A stretch of DNA of 6,283 bases. It comes from Candidatus Kuenenia stuttgartensis. Lineage in GTDB: Bacteria; Planctomycetota; Planctomycetia; Pirellulales; UBA1268. Positions 1-5,739 of the stretch are shown here, in pieces. The first letter of the stretch is position 1. Every line of letters starts with the position of its first letter. The stretch is taken from the NCBI GenBank assembly GCA_945876515.1, contig CAMCPF010000189.1:1-6283 (forward strand), in the 5' to 3' direction. The notes beneath the pieces were generated by a model. It was not told the DNA's origin. It saw only the letters and a program-made list of their open reading frames with translations, and ran no database searches. A program made the position numbers and the translations under genes.

Positions 1-238
1 GGGCGATCGTGCAGTCGAGGGCGAGGGCGGCCCGGAGCGCGAGTTCGAAGGCCTGGCGATTCATCACAGGCAGCGAACCTGGCAGCCCGAGGCAGGTGGG
101 ACAGACATGTGTGTTGGGGGCTGCGCCGAAGGTGGTCACGCAGCCGCAAAAGAGCTTCGTCTTGGTCTGCAGTTGCACGTGCACCTCCAGACCGATGATG
201 GTCGTGTAGGGCTCGGCGGTGGGGGGCGGGGCGGGCAT
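1..238 (-). CDS. gatB: Aspartyl/glutamyl-tRNA amidotransferase subunit B, N-terminal part (runs off left edge)
   Basis: GatB is the kinase and tRNA-binding subunit of the cytoplasmic GatCAB amidotransferase. It phosphorylates Glu or Asp mischarged on tRNA(Gln) or tRNA(Asn), so that ammonia released by GatA can amidate it. Only the first 79 codons are in the window. They contain the family hallmark YTTIIGLEVHVQL (residues 11-23), in which E18 and H20 fall in the conserved LEVH motif of the metal/ATP site. Next come a CxC pair (C31, C33), a CPTC pair (C46, C49) that matches the zinc-binding cysteines known in GatB, and the conserved GLPGSLPVMN segment (51-60). I chose the ATG at 238 because the homologous region begins about 10 residues later, as is usual. 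It lies 10 nt after the gatA stop codon, which supports co-transcription. I see no strong ribosome-binding site. The 3' end is outside the window only because of the window edge. Confidence 0.96.
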   Translation of the reverse strand, partial: MPAPPPTAEPYTTIIGLEVHVQLQTKTKLFCGCVTTFGAAPNTHVCPTCLGLPGSLPVMNRQAFELALRAALALDCTIA

Positions 239-248
239 GGAGCGGCGG

Positions 249-1811
249 TCAGGTGGCGAGCGCGGGGCGGCGGAGGTGCCAGTCGGTCAGCTGCTGATAC
301 TGGTGGGCGGCCCGCAGCAGGAGCGATTCGGAGAGGGCGGGCCCTTGGAGTTGGAAACCAATCGGCAGCCCGCCGGCCGTGAACCCGCAGGGAAAGGAAA
401 TGCCGCCGATCCCGGCCAGGTTGGTCCCGACGGTGTACATGTCCACCAGATACATGGCCAGCGGATCGCCCGTCTTCTCGCCCAGCAGGAAGGCCGCCGT
501 CGGCGAGACGGGCCCGGCGATCACGTCCACCTTCGCGAAGGCCTCGAGAAAATCCCGCTGGATGAGGCGGCGGACGCGGAGCGCCTTGGCATAGAAGGCC
601 TCGTAGTAGCCGGCCGAAAGGGCGTAGGTCCCGAGCATGATCCGCCGCTTGACCTCGGGCCCGAATCCCTCCGCACGGCTGCGGCAATACATCTCGACCA
701 GCGGCGACTCGAACTGCCCGGCGTCCCCATCTCCAGCCTCGGCATGGCGGCCCCTTCCGGGCTCGGCCCGGACTCCCCTTCCGGGCTCGGCCCGGACTCC
801 CCTTCCGGGCTCGGCCCGGACTCCATAGTGAGCGCCGTCGTACCGCGCCAGATTGCTCGACGCTTCGCAGGGGGCGATCAGGTAGTAGGTGGGGATGCCG
901 TACTTGGCGTGAGGCAGCTCGACATCGTGAATCGTCGCCCCCGCCGCCCTGAAGGCCGCAAACGCCTCCTCGACCCCCTGGGCCACTTCGGGGTCGAGGC
1001 CGGGGCCGTAGTGCTCGGCCACGCGGCCGATCCGGAGGCCGGCGAGCGAGCCGGTGAGCTCATGGGTGTAGCTGGGCACCGGTTCGCCCAGCGAGGTCGC
1101 GTCGCCGGGATCGTGGCCGGCGATCGTCTCCATCACGAGGGCGCAGTCGGCGGCGGAGCGGGCCATCGGCCCGATCTGGTCAAGGCTCGAGGCGAAGGCC
1201 ACGAGACCTCGGCGGCTGATCCGGCCGTAGGTCGGCTTGAACCCGGTGATCCCGCACAGGCCGGCTGGCTGCCGTATCGAGCCGCCCGTGTCGGAGCCGA
1301 TGGCGACCGGCGCCATGTCGGCGGCCACGCAGGCTGCCGATCCGCCACTCGAGCCGCCGGGCGTGCGGGCAAGGTCCCACGGGTTGTGGACGTCGCCGAA
1401 GGCCGAGTTCTCGTTGGAGCCTCCCATCGCGAACTCATCCATGTTCGTCTTGCCAACGATGACGGCGTCGGCCCGCCGCAGCCGGGCCACCACGTCGGCG
1501 TCATAGGGAGGCCGGTAGCCGGCCAGCATTCGCGAGGCGCAGGTGGTGGGAAAGTCGGTCGTGCAGAGGGCGTCTTTCACCGCGACCGGCAGGCCCGCCA
1601 GCGCGCCCAGTGGCTGGCCGGCCGACCGCCGCGCGTCGATCGCCGCCGCCTGGTCGAGGGCCCGCTGACGATCCACGGCGAGAAAGGCGTTGACGCGGCC
1701 GTTGACCGCCTCGATCCGGTCGACAAACGCCTCGGTGCAGGCCACCGCCGTCAGGTCGCCCGAACGCACGGCGGCGACGAGTTCGGTGGCGGAACGGTCG
1801 AGCGGTTGCAT
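249..1811 (-). CDS. gatA: Glutamyl-tRNA(Gln)/aspartyl-tRNA(Asn) amidotransferase subunit A
   Basis: GatA is the glutaminase subunit of GatCAB, an amidase-signature enzyme that releases ammonia from glutamine and channels it to GatB. The 520-residue product contains the complete Ser-cisSer-Lys triad: K79 in PVAVKD, S154 in PGGSSGGSAA and S178 in IGSDTGGSIRQPAG. These are the same numbers as in the Staphylococcus aureus enzyme. Conserved C-terminal blocks follow, including EVKRRIMLGTYALSAGYY (386-403) and the GxxGISFPCGF region. The frame stays open upstream to 1886, but the MQPLDRSATEL start at 1811 fits the family, whereas the upstream extension runs into gatC. It starts 22 nt after gatC and ends 10 nt before gatB. 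One oddity stands out: residues 330-353 are three exact copies of GVRAEPGR, between the conserved RYDGAHYG and the LVEMYCRSRAEGFG block. That region is about 30 residues longer than I expect for GatA. All catalytic motifs are intact, so the gene is probably functional. Confidence 0.97.
   Translation of the reverse strand: MQPLDRSATELVAAVRSGDLTAVACTEAFVDRIEAVNGRVNAFLAVDRQRALDQAAAIDARRSAGQPLGALAGLPVAVKDALCTTDFPTTCASRMLAGYRPPYDADVVARLRRADAVIVGKTNMDEFAMGGSNENSAFGDVHNPWDLARTPGGSSGGSAACVAADMAPVAIGSDTGGSIRQPAGLCGITGFKPTYGRISRRGLVAFASSLDQIGPMARSAADCALVMETIAGHDPGDATSLGEPVPSYTHELTGSLAGLRIGRVAEHYGPGLDPEVAQGVEEAFAAFRAAGATIHDVELPHAKYGIPTYYLIAPCEASSNLARYDGAHYGVRAEPGRGVRAEPGRGVRAEPGRGRHAEAGDGDAGQFESPLVEMYCRSRAEGFGPEVKRRIMLGTYALSAGYYEAFYAKALRVRRLIQRDFLEAFAKVDVIAGPVSPTAAFLLGEKTGDPLAMYLVDMYTVGTNLAGIGGISFPCGFTAGGLPIGFQLQGPALSESLLLRAAHQYQQLTDWHLRRPALAT
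751..824. repeat. Triple perfect 24-bp tandem repeat with internal palindromes, inside gatA
   Basis: There are three identical 24-bp units at 751-774, 775-798 and 799-822, and the next two bases continue the pattern. Each unit contains a 7-bp inverted repeat with a TCG spacer, TCCGGGCTCGGCCCGGA, at 756-772, 780-796 and 804-820. Each could therefore form a short hairpin in DNA or mRNA. The unit is a multiple of three and is read in frame by gatA as GVRAEPGR, giving residues 330-353. A fourth, degenerate copy may follow at 729-752 (residues 354-361, GRHAEAGD), with about 14 of 24 bases matching. I saw no further copy elsewhere in this window. Confidence 0.95.
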
Positions 1812-1833
1812 GGGCGAGGGCGCAGGACGGGCG

Positions 1834-2136
1834 TCAGGCGGCACCCGATTCTCCGAGGACGGCCGGCACGAGAAAACACGCCCCATCGTGTCGCGGGGCC
1901 GAGGCGAGGGCCTGTTCCGTCGTCAACGACGGGGCCGGCTGGTCCTCACGGAACACGTTCTTGGTGTCGAGCGGATGGGCCAGCGGTTCGACCGCGTCGG
2001 TGTCGAGCTCGCCGAGCTGCGAGACGAACCCGACGATTTTTGTGAGCTCCCCGGTCATCCGCTCGAGGTCGGCCTCGGAAAGGGCCAGCCGCGCGAGTCG
2101 GCCGACCTTGGCGACGTCCTGACGGGAGAGGCTCAT
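1834..2136 (-). CDS. gatC: Aspartyl/glutamyl-tRNA amidotransferase subunit C
   Basis: GatC is the small subunit that wraps around GatA and GatB and stabilises the GatCAB complex. The 100-residue product has the usual family length. It shows the N-terminal helix DVAKVGRLARLALS (7-20), the central hallmark LGELDTDAVEPLAHPLDTKNVFRED and the C-terminal APRHDGACFLVPAVL. The reading frame extends upstream without a stop to 2958, but that extension is antisense to other genes and overlaps rpmB. The family's N-terminus fits the ATG at 2136. No clear Shine-Dalgarno sequence is visible upstream. The 59-nt gap between rpmB and gatC contains the 10-bp self-complementary stretch GCGGCGCCGC (2176-2185) and no obvious terminator. 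This fits read-through from rpmB into gatC, gatA and gatB. Confidence 0.95.
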   Translation of the reverse strand: MSLSRQDVAKVGRLARLALSEADLERMTGELTKIVGFVSQLGELDTDAVEPLAHPLDTKNVFREDQPAPSLTTEQALASAPRHDGACFLVPAVLGESGAA

Positions 2137-2195
2137 GGGCCGGGGGTGAAGACGGAGAATGGGGCGGGATCGGGCGCGGCGCCGCTCAACGAGGC

Positions 2196-2516
2196 CTAGG
2201 GCCGAGCCCGCGGTCCCGATGGCACCGCCTCCTCGGTAGCCGGCTTCGACTTCTCCACCTTCGGCAGGCGGAACGGCTTCTGCTTTACAAGCTTGGTCAC
2301 GTTGCCGCTCTTGATGCACTGTGTGCAGACGAGCAGCGTGGAGTTGGTGCCGTTGCCGATCGTAACCCGCAGCCGCTGCAGGTTCGGCTTGAACTTGCGG
2401 CGGGTGATGCCGGTCACCTTGGTGCCGACGCCGCCGAGATACTTCGCCTTGCCGCGGATCGTGACCTGGTTGCCGACCGAGAAGCCCTTGCCGCAGACCT
2501 GACAGGAACGTGCCAC
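2196..2516 (-). CDS. rpmB: 50S ribosomal protein L28, zinc-binding form with C-terminal extension
   Basis: L28 is a protein of the large ribosomal subunit. The 106-residue product begins MARSCQVCGKGFSVGNQV and continues with the typical TGITRRKFKPNLQRLRVTI core. Two cysteine pairs are present, C5/C8 (CQVC) and C64/C67 (CTQC), so this is the four-cysteine, zinc-ribbon type of L28. The start codon is GTG at 2516, preceded at a 7-nt distance by the ribosome-binding site GAGG (complement of 2524-2527). Bacterial L28 is usually about 60-80 residues. Here roughly 28 residues follow the core, rich in Lys, Pro, Glu and Ala (KPFRLPKVEKSKPATEEAVP), and are probably disordered. The gene appears to be the first of the leftward unit rpmB-gatC-gatA-gatB. 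Confidence 0.95.
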   Translation of the reverse strand: MARSCQVCGKGFSVGNQVTIRGKAKYLGGVGTKVTGITRRKFKPNLQRLRVTIGNGTNSTLLVCTQCIKSGNVTKLVKQKPFRLPKVEKSKPATEEAVPSGPRARP

Positions 2517-2554
2517 CGGAAAACCTCGGAAATGAGCGGGAAACGAAGGTTGTG

Positions 2555-2582
2555 ATCATACCCGAGCGACGATTTCCCGCAA
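2555..2582 (-). promoter_or_regulatory. Candidate sigma-70-type promoter for rpmB-gatCAB
   Basis: On the minus strand, TTGCGG (complement of 2577-2582) is followed after 16 bases by TATGAT (complement of 2555-2560), which matches TATAAT at 5 of 6 positions. Transcription would start around 2548 and leave a leader of about 30 nt before the rpmB GTG. The -35 element is weak (3 of 6). The site lies in the only gap (2517-2622) between the divergent rpmB and SRPBCC genes, which supports its placement. Confidence 0.5.
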
Positions 2583-2622
2583 GCCACGCCCTTTTTGCCG
2601 CAATCCGGCCTACCATGCTCCC

Positions 2623-3069
2623 ATGCCCGTCTTCGACTACGCATTCATCGTCGATGCCCCCCTGGAAGCCGTCCGGGAGTTCCATCGCGACACCTCGGCC
2701 CTGAAGCGGCTCACGCCACCTCCGACGATCGTGCAACTGCACTCGATCGAGCCGCTGGCAGAAGGGAGCGTGTCGGAGTTCACGCTCTGGGTCGGGCCGC
2801 TGCCGCTGCGGTGGCGAGCCGTGCACCGGGGCGTGTCGGAGCGAGGCTTCACCGACGTGCAGGCCTCCGGGCCGGCCGCGAAGTGGGAACACACCCATTC
2901 CTTCGTGCCGCTCGACGGCGGCCGGACGGAGATCCGCGAGCACATCGAGTACGAGCACAAGCGGGGCTTCTGGGGGCTGGTCACACGCGCACTCTTCTCG
3001 TGGCCGAGTCTGTGGTTCATGTTCGGCTACCGGCGGTGGGTGACCAGGCGGGCGTTGCGCGGCCTGTGA
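2623..3069 (+). CDS. SRPBCC-superfamily (START/Bet v1-like) small protein, ligand unknown
   Basis: The 148-residue product resembles SRPBCC ligand-binding proteins of the polyketide-cyclase/dehydrase type, which form a helix-grip cavity for hydrophobic ligands. The N-terminus FDYAFIVDAPLEAVREFHRD (4-23) is the typical first strand followed by a helix. Alternating strand-like segments follow, such as VSEFTLWVGPLPLRWRAVH and RTEIREHIEYEH. The last third (about 112-148) is aromatic and basic, with FWGLVTRALFSWPSLWFMFGYRRWV, and may form the long C-terminal helix or touch a membrane. There is no signal peptide. The ligand and role cannot be read from the sequence, and the neighbours do not indicate a pathway. 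No Shine-Dalgarno sequence precedes the ATG. The start was chosen because the domain begins right there. It is transcribed divergently from rpmB. Confidence 0.8.
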   Translation: MPVFDYAFIVDAPLEAVREFHRDTSALKRLTPPPTIVQLHSIEPLAEGSVSEFTLWVGPLPLRWRAVHRGVSERGFTDVQASGPAAKWEHTHSFVPLDGGRTEIREHIEYEHKRGFWGLVTRALFSWPSLWFMFGYRRWVTRRALRGL

Positions 3070-3088
3070 CGAGCCTCCACCCTGGCGG

Positions 3089-3108
3089 CGGCCGCGTTCG
3101 GGCGGCCG
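3089..3108 (+). terminator. GC-rich hairpin after the SRPBCC gene, possible weak terminator
   Basis: CGGCCGC (3089-3095) and GCGGCCG (3102-3108) are exact inverted repeats separated by six bases, 20 bp after the stop of the SRPBCC gene. There is no run of T downstream (TATGATTGGG), so it is not a standard intrinsic terminator. It may slow polymerase, or be a structure without function in GC-rich DNA. Confidence 0.3.
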
Positions 3109-3154
3109 TATGATTGGGTCGGGCCGAGGTGGTCAAGGTCGAGCGGGGTGATTC

Positions 3155-3793
3155 ATGAGTGGCTGGATCCTGTCCGCCTGCGTGCTCTCCTGTCTCGGGT
3201 TGGCCGCGGCTCTTGTGCGCCTGCTCGCAGGAAGTGGCCCGATCCACGACGATCACGGCGAGATCACGGGATTTATTGGCACGGTGCTCGACATCACGGG
3301 GCTGGAACGGGCCAACCGTGAACTCGCCCGTCGGGAACGGCTGCTGCGAAACCTGATCGATGTCCAGGAAGATGAGAAGCAGTTGCTGTGTCACGAGTTT
3401 CACGACGGGCTGATCCAATACGCCGTTGGATCGAAGATGATGCTCGAAGGGCTCCGCGAAGGGGACGCGGTTGGTCCCTGCGCCGCGGTGGTCGAGTCCG
3501 TCATCGAATGCCTGGCCAAGGGAATCGAGGACGGCCGGCGGGTGATTCGGGGAATCCGGCCGGCGGCGCTCGACGACCTGGGCTTGCGGGCGGCGCTGGA
3601 AGACCTCGGCGGCGATCTTCGGGAGGCGGGAATCGCGGTTGAGGCGACCCTCGATCCCGGCCTCGACGACATCCCCCCGACCCTGCAGACCACGGTCTAC
3701 CGGATCGTGCAGGAGTCGCTGAACAACGCCCGCAAGCACGCCGGCAGCGACTGTGTGCGGATCCGGGTGGATCGGCTCGCCGACCGAGTGGAG
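3155..3793 (+). pseudogene. Remnant of a PAS/HisKA_3 sensor histidine kinase, truncated at both domain ends
   Basis: The recognisable part is about 213 residues. A hydrophobic stretch (residues 4-24) could be a membrane segment. Residues 28-49 (GPIHDDHGEITGFIGTVLDIT) are only the last strands of a PAS sensor domain. Next come a linker helix and a HisKA_3 dimerisation domain with H-box CHEFHDGLIQYAVG, where H83 is the expected phosphoacceptor. The start of a HATPase domain follows, with an intact N-box, RIVQESLNNARKHA (183-196). Similarity stops at about E213. The G boxes and ATP lid that should follow are absent, so the protein could not bind ATP normally. The reading frame stays open to 4870, but from 3812 on it is antisense to two good genes, so that tail is not kinase sequence. 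I infer a decayed gene fragment that lost its PAS core and catalytic end. No response regulator lies next to it. An expressed truncated regulator is possible but less likely. Confidence 0.75.
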
Positions 3794-3806
3794 GCGCCGC
3801 GGCGCC
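3793..3806. repeat. 14-bp perfect palindrome at the kinase remnant/phosphatase boundary
   Basis: GGCGCCGCGGCGCC is perfectly self-complementary. It lies exactly where recognisable kinase sequence ends and 5 bp before the stop codon of the convergent phosphatase gene (3812-3814). It may mark a rearrangement end or form a hairpin at the 3' end of the leftward transcript, but it has no adjacent T run. Confidence 0.6.
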
Positions 3807-3811
3807 GTGAG

Positions 3812-4651
3812 TCACGGCCCTGGCCGCAGCAGATTCAGCACCTCGTCGTGGACGAGCCCGTTGGTGGCCAGGCCGTCGCCCGAATCGATCGAATCGCGGC
3901 CGAGCCAGTCACTGAACCGGCCCCCCGCCTCCGTCACGACCACTTCCACCGCCGCGGCATCCCAAGGATTGAGGCGGGGATCGATCATCACGTCCGCGCG
4001 GCCCGTTGCCACGAGCAGGTAGCCGTAGCCATCGCCCCAGGTGCGGACGAGCTCGGCCGCCCGGTCGATTCGCTCTCGCGCCGCCCGGCCGGCTTCGCCA
4101 CCGGCGGCCCAGCGGCCAAAATCGACGAAGTCGCTCGAGCAGACGAGCGCCGAGGCCAGCGTCGCCCGGCCGGAAACCCGGGCGGCTACGGGTGGCCCGC
4201 CGCCACGGACCGTCCAGGCCCCGCCGCCCACGGCGGCATAGGCCAGCTCCTCGAGGGCTGGGATCGCGATCACGCCCAGCACGCCGCGGCCTGCCTGCCG
4301 GCAGCCCACGAGCGTGGCGTAGAGCGGCACCCCGCGGACGAACGACTTCGTGCCGTCGATCGGGTCCACGATCCACTCGTAGCCCGACGTGCCCGGCGTC
4401 GCGCCCGTCTCCTCCCCCAGGAAGCCGTCGGCAGGGAAGGCTGCGAGCAGTTCCCGCTTCAGGATCGCCTCGGCCGCGCGGTCGGCCTGGGTGACCGGCG
4501 AGGCGTCGGCCTTCCGCTCGACGGCAAGCGCCGGGCTGCGAAACCAGCGGAGCGTCTCGGTCGCGGCCAGGCGGGTAACGGCCAACGCCGCCTCGAGCCG
4601 GGCTGCGATGGCGGGCTCAGGCTGCGGGGGCGGGGCCATGGACGAGGTCAT
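3812..4651 (-). CDS. hisN: Inositol monophosphatase family enzyme, probable HisN-type histidinol-phosphatase
   Basis: The 279-residue product belongs to the Mg-dependent, Li-sensitive phosphatase family. The metal-site motifs are complete: GEETG (E80, E81), WIVDPIDGTKSFVRG (D96, D99) and NPWDAAA (D231). The run DPIDGTKSFVRGVPLYATL resembles HisN-type histidinol-phosphatases, which dephosphorylate L-histidinol phosphate in histidine synthesis, more than true inositol monophosphatases. The family is known for mixed substrates and no other his gene is nearby, so the substrate is inferred. Length and C-terminus (LATNGLVHDEVLNLL) are normal, so the gene appears intact at its 3' end despite abutting the kinase remnant. 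The start at 4651 overlaps the lspA stop as ATGA, which points to translational coupling. A second in-frame ATG at 4639 is possible. It is the last gene of the leftward DksA-like/lspA unit. Confidence 0.88.
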   Translation of the reverse strand: MTSSMAPPPQPEPAIAARLEAALAVTRLAATETLRWFRSPALAVERKADASPVTQADRAAEAILKRELLAAFPADGFLGEETGATPGTSGYEWIVDPIDGTKSFVRGVPLYATLVGCRQAGRGVLGVIAIPALEELAYAAVGGGAWTVRGGGPPVAARVSGRATLASALVCSSDFVDFGRWAAGGEAGRAARERIDRAAELVRTWGDGYGYLLVATGRADVMIDPRLNPWDAAAVEVVVTEAGGRFSDWLGRDSIDSGDGLATNGLVHDEVLNLLRPGP

Positions 4652-5202
4652 GCGGGCAGGATCTGTTCGGCCGCGGGGGGCGTGCGGAACGAGGCGAGCA
4701 CGAGCATACCTGCCCCGATCACCAGCCAGGAATCAGCGAGATTGAAGATCGGCCAGTCGATCACGCCGGGCACCGTCACATGGATCCAATCGCGAACGGC
4801 ATACACCGGCTGGCCCACCCGCTCGGGCGGCGCGTGCCAGACCAGGCCGGGCACGCCGAGCCGGTCATAGAGATTGCCGAGGATGCCTCCGCAGATCAGC
4901 GCGAGCGCGACGAGCAGCCAACCGCTGTCCCGGGCCGCCGGCCGGGCGAGCATGGCCAGGATCCCGACCAGGGCCGCCACGGAAACGATGGCGAACAGCC
5001 AACTGAGCCCCTGCCCCATCCCGAATAAAGCCCCTTCGTTGAGGTTTGTCTCCAGTTCGAAGACGCCCGGTACGAAGACGATCCTCCGCCCCTCGCCGGG
5101 CATCCCCAACCGCGAGAAGATGGCCTCCTTGGTCACCAGGTCGGCCGCCAAGGAGACGGCGACCACCAGCGCGAACAACGGCCAGCCTCGGGTCGGGCGC
5201 AT
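4648..5202 (-). CDS. lspA: Lipoprotein signal peptidase (signal peptidase II)
   Basis: LspA is an inner-membrane aspartyl protease that removes signal peptides from diacylglyceryl-modified prolipoproteins. The 184-residue product has four hydrophobic segments, at about 6-22, 66-88, 95-112 and 155-172. It carries the conserved motifs AADLVTK (D21), GGILGNLYDRL (N110, D113) and FNLADSWLVIGAG (N154, D157). D113 and D157 correspond to the catalytic aspartates. The frame opens further upstream to 5304, but the ATG at 5202 has a perfect AGGAGG nine bases before it, and the extension would lie antisense-free only across the end of the preceding gene. The spacing between the two catalytic Asp residues is 44, compared with 27 in Bacillus subtilis LspA. 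The extra residues form the loop around VWHAPPERVGQPVYAVRDW. It starts 49 nt after the DksA-like gene and overlaps the phosphatase gene by 4 nt. Confidence 0.95.
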   Translation of the reverse strand: MRPTRGWPLFALVVAVSLAADLVTKEAIFSRLGMPGEGRRIVFVPGVFELETNLNEGALFGMGQGLSWLFAIVSVAALVGILAMLARPAARDSGWLLVALALICGGILGNLYDRLGVPGLVWHAPPERVGQPVYAVRDWIHVTVPGVIDWPIFNLADSWLVIGAGMLVLASFRTPPAAEQILPA

Positions 5203-5211
5203 GCAGATCCC

Positions 5212-5217
5212 CCTCCT
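5212..5217 (-). promoter_or_regulatory. Strong Shine-Dalgarno of lspA
   Basis: The minus strand reads AGGAGG, extended to AGGAGGGGG, with 9 nt before the ATG at 5202. It is the best ribosome-binding site in the window. It fixes the lspA start 102 nt inside the longest open frame. Confidence 0.85.
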
Positions 5218-5251
5218 GGGGCGGGCGGTGAGCGGTCCGCCGACCGATCCC

Positions 5252-5665
5252 TCAGCGGGGTTGCCGGGGCCGTCCGCCCGAGCCGCTCTCGAGTTTCTCG
5301 GCACAGCGGATGCAGAGCGGGGCGAAAGGAATGGCCTCGAGCCGCTTCTTGGCGATCACGCCCTCGCACTCCTCGCACACCCCGTAGGTGCGGTCGCGGA
5401 TCCGTGCCAGGGCCTGCTCGACCAGATCCAGGGTCTCTTCCTCGGTGGCCATCAGGCTGAGGGTGAACTCCTGCTCGAAGGCGTCGGAGCCGATGTCGGC
5501 CATGTGGATCGGCATGCTCGACAGGTCGCCACTCGCCTCGCTGCGGGTCTTGCGGAGGGCGGCATCCGCCATCGTCGAGACATCGCCCCGTAACCGGGCC
5601 CGCATGGTCTCGAGGGCCGCCTTGAAGACCTTCATCTCCGCTGCTTTCATCGCTGGATCCGCCAT
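5252..5665 (-). CDS. TraR/DksA family C4 zinc-finger protein
   Basis: The 137-residue product has a helical N-terminal half (about 7-92) and a C-terminal four-cysteine zinc finger: C97/C100 (CEEC) and C118/C121 (CIRC), inside the family pattern YGVCEECEGVIAKKRLEAIPFAPLCIRCAE. DksA-type proteins bind RNA polymerase through the secondary channel and, with ppGpp, adjust initiation at rRNA and amino-acid promoters. Whether this member does so is uncertain. The coiled-coil tip reads HMADIGSDAFEQEF where E. coli DksA has DPVDRAAQEEEF, so the DxxDxA tip residues are not clearly conserved. The ATG at 5665 gives the full family length. Nearby ATGs at 5650 and 5635 are alternatives, as none has a good Shine-Dalgarno. 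It is the first gene of the unit leading to lspA, behind the promoter at 5711-5739. Confidence 0.9.
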   Translation of the reverse strand: MADPAMKAAEMKVFKAALETMRARLRGDVSTMADAALRKTRSEASGDLSSMPIHMADIGSDAFEQEFTLSLMATEEETLDLVEQALARIRDRTYGVCEECEGVIAKKRLEAIPFAPLCIRCAEKLESGSGGRPRQPR

Positions 5666-5710
5666 CGGGGAGAGGGCTTGGGCGGGACACCCCGCCTGAC
5701 CAAACTCACG

Positions 5711-5739
5711 AGAATATGGCCGAAGTCAGGGGCTGTCAA
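5711..5739 (-). promoter_or_regulatory. Sigma-70-type promoter of the DksA-like/lspA/phosphatase unit
   Basis: On the minus strand a perfect TTGACA (complement of 5734-5739) is followed by exactly 17 bases and then TATTCT (complement of 5711-5716, 4 of 6). Transcription would start near 5704 and leave a leader of about 40 nt before the ATG at 5665. This is the strongest promoter match in the window. Its -35 box lies within the inverted repeat at 5729-5751. Confidence 0.75.

Noticed and set aside
751..824. A CRISPR array
   Set aside because: The units are directly adjacent with no spacers, only 24 bp long, and read in frame as part of gatA.
1812..1886. N-terminal extension of GatA by 25 residues
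   Set aside because: It overlaps the end of gatC, and the family's N-terminus matches the Met at 1811.
219..2045. A 608-codon open frame on the plus strand opposite gatA and gatC
   Set aside because: It lies antisense to two clearly conserved genes, and its translation is low-complexity Gly/Arg/Ala without a recognisable domain. Long antisense frames are expected in GC-rich coding DNA.
2137..2958. N-terminal extension of the gatC frame
   Set aside because: It overlaps rpmB in another frame and runs antisense to the SRPBCC gene. GatC is complete from the Met at 2136.
3812..4870. Continuation of the kinase frame by about 350 codons, as if it were a 571-residue fusion protein
   Set aside because: This part is antisense to the phosphatase gene and lspA, both with complete catalytic motifs. 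The translated tail shows no kinase G box or other domain.
5203..5304. N-terminal extension of LspA by 34 residues
   Set aside because: The perfect AGGAGG at 5212-5217 fixes the start at 5202, and the extension is polar and overlaps the end of the DksA-like gene.
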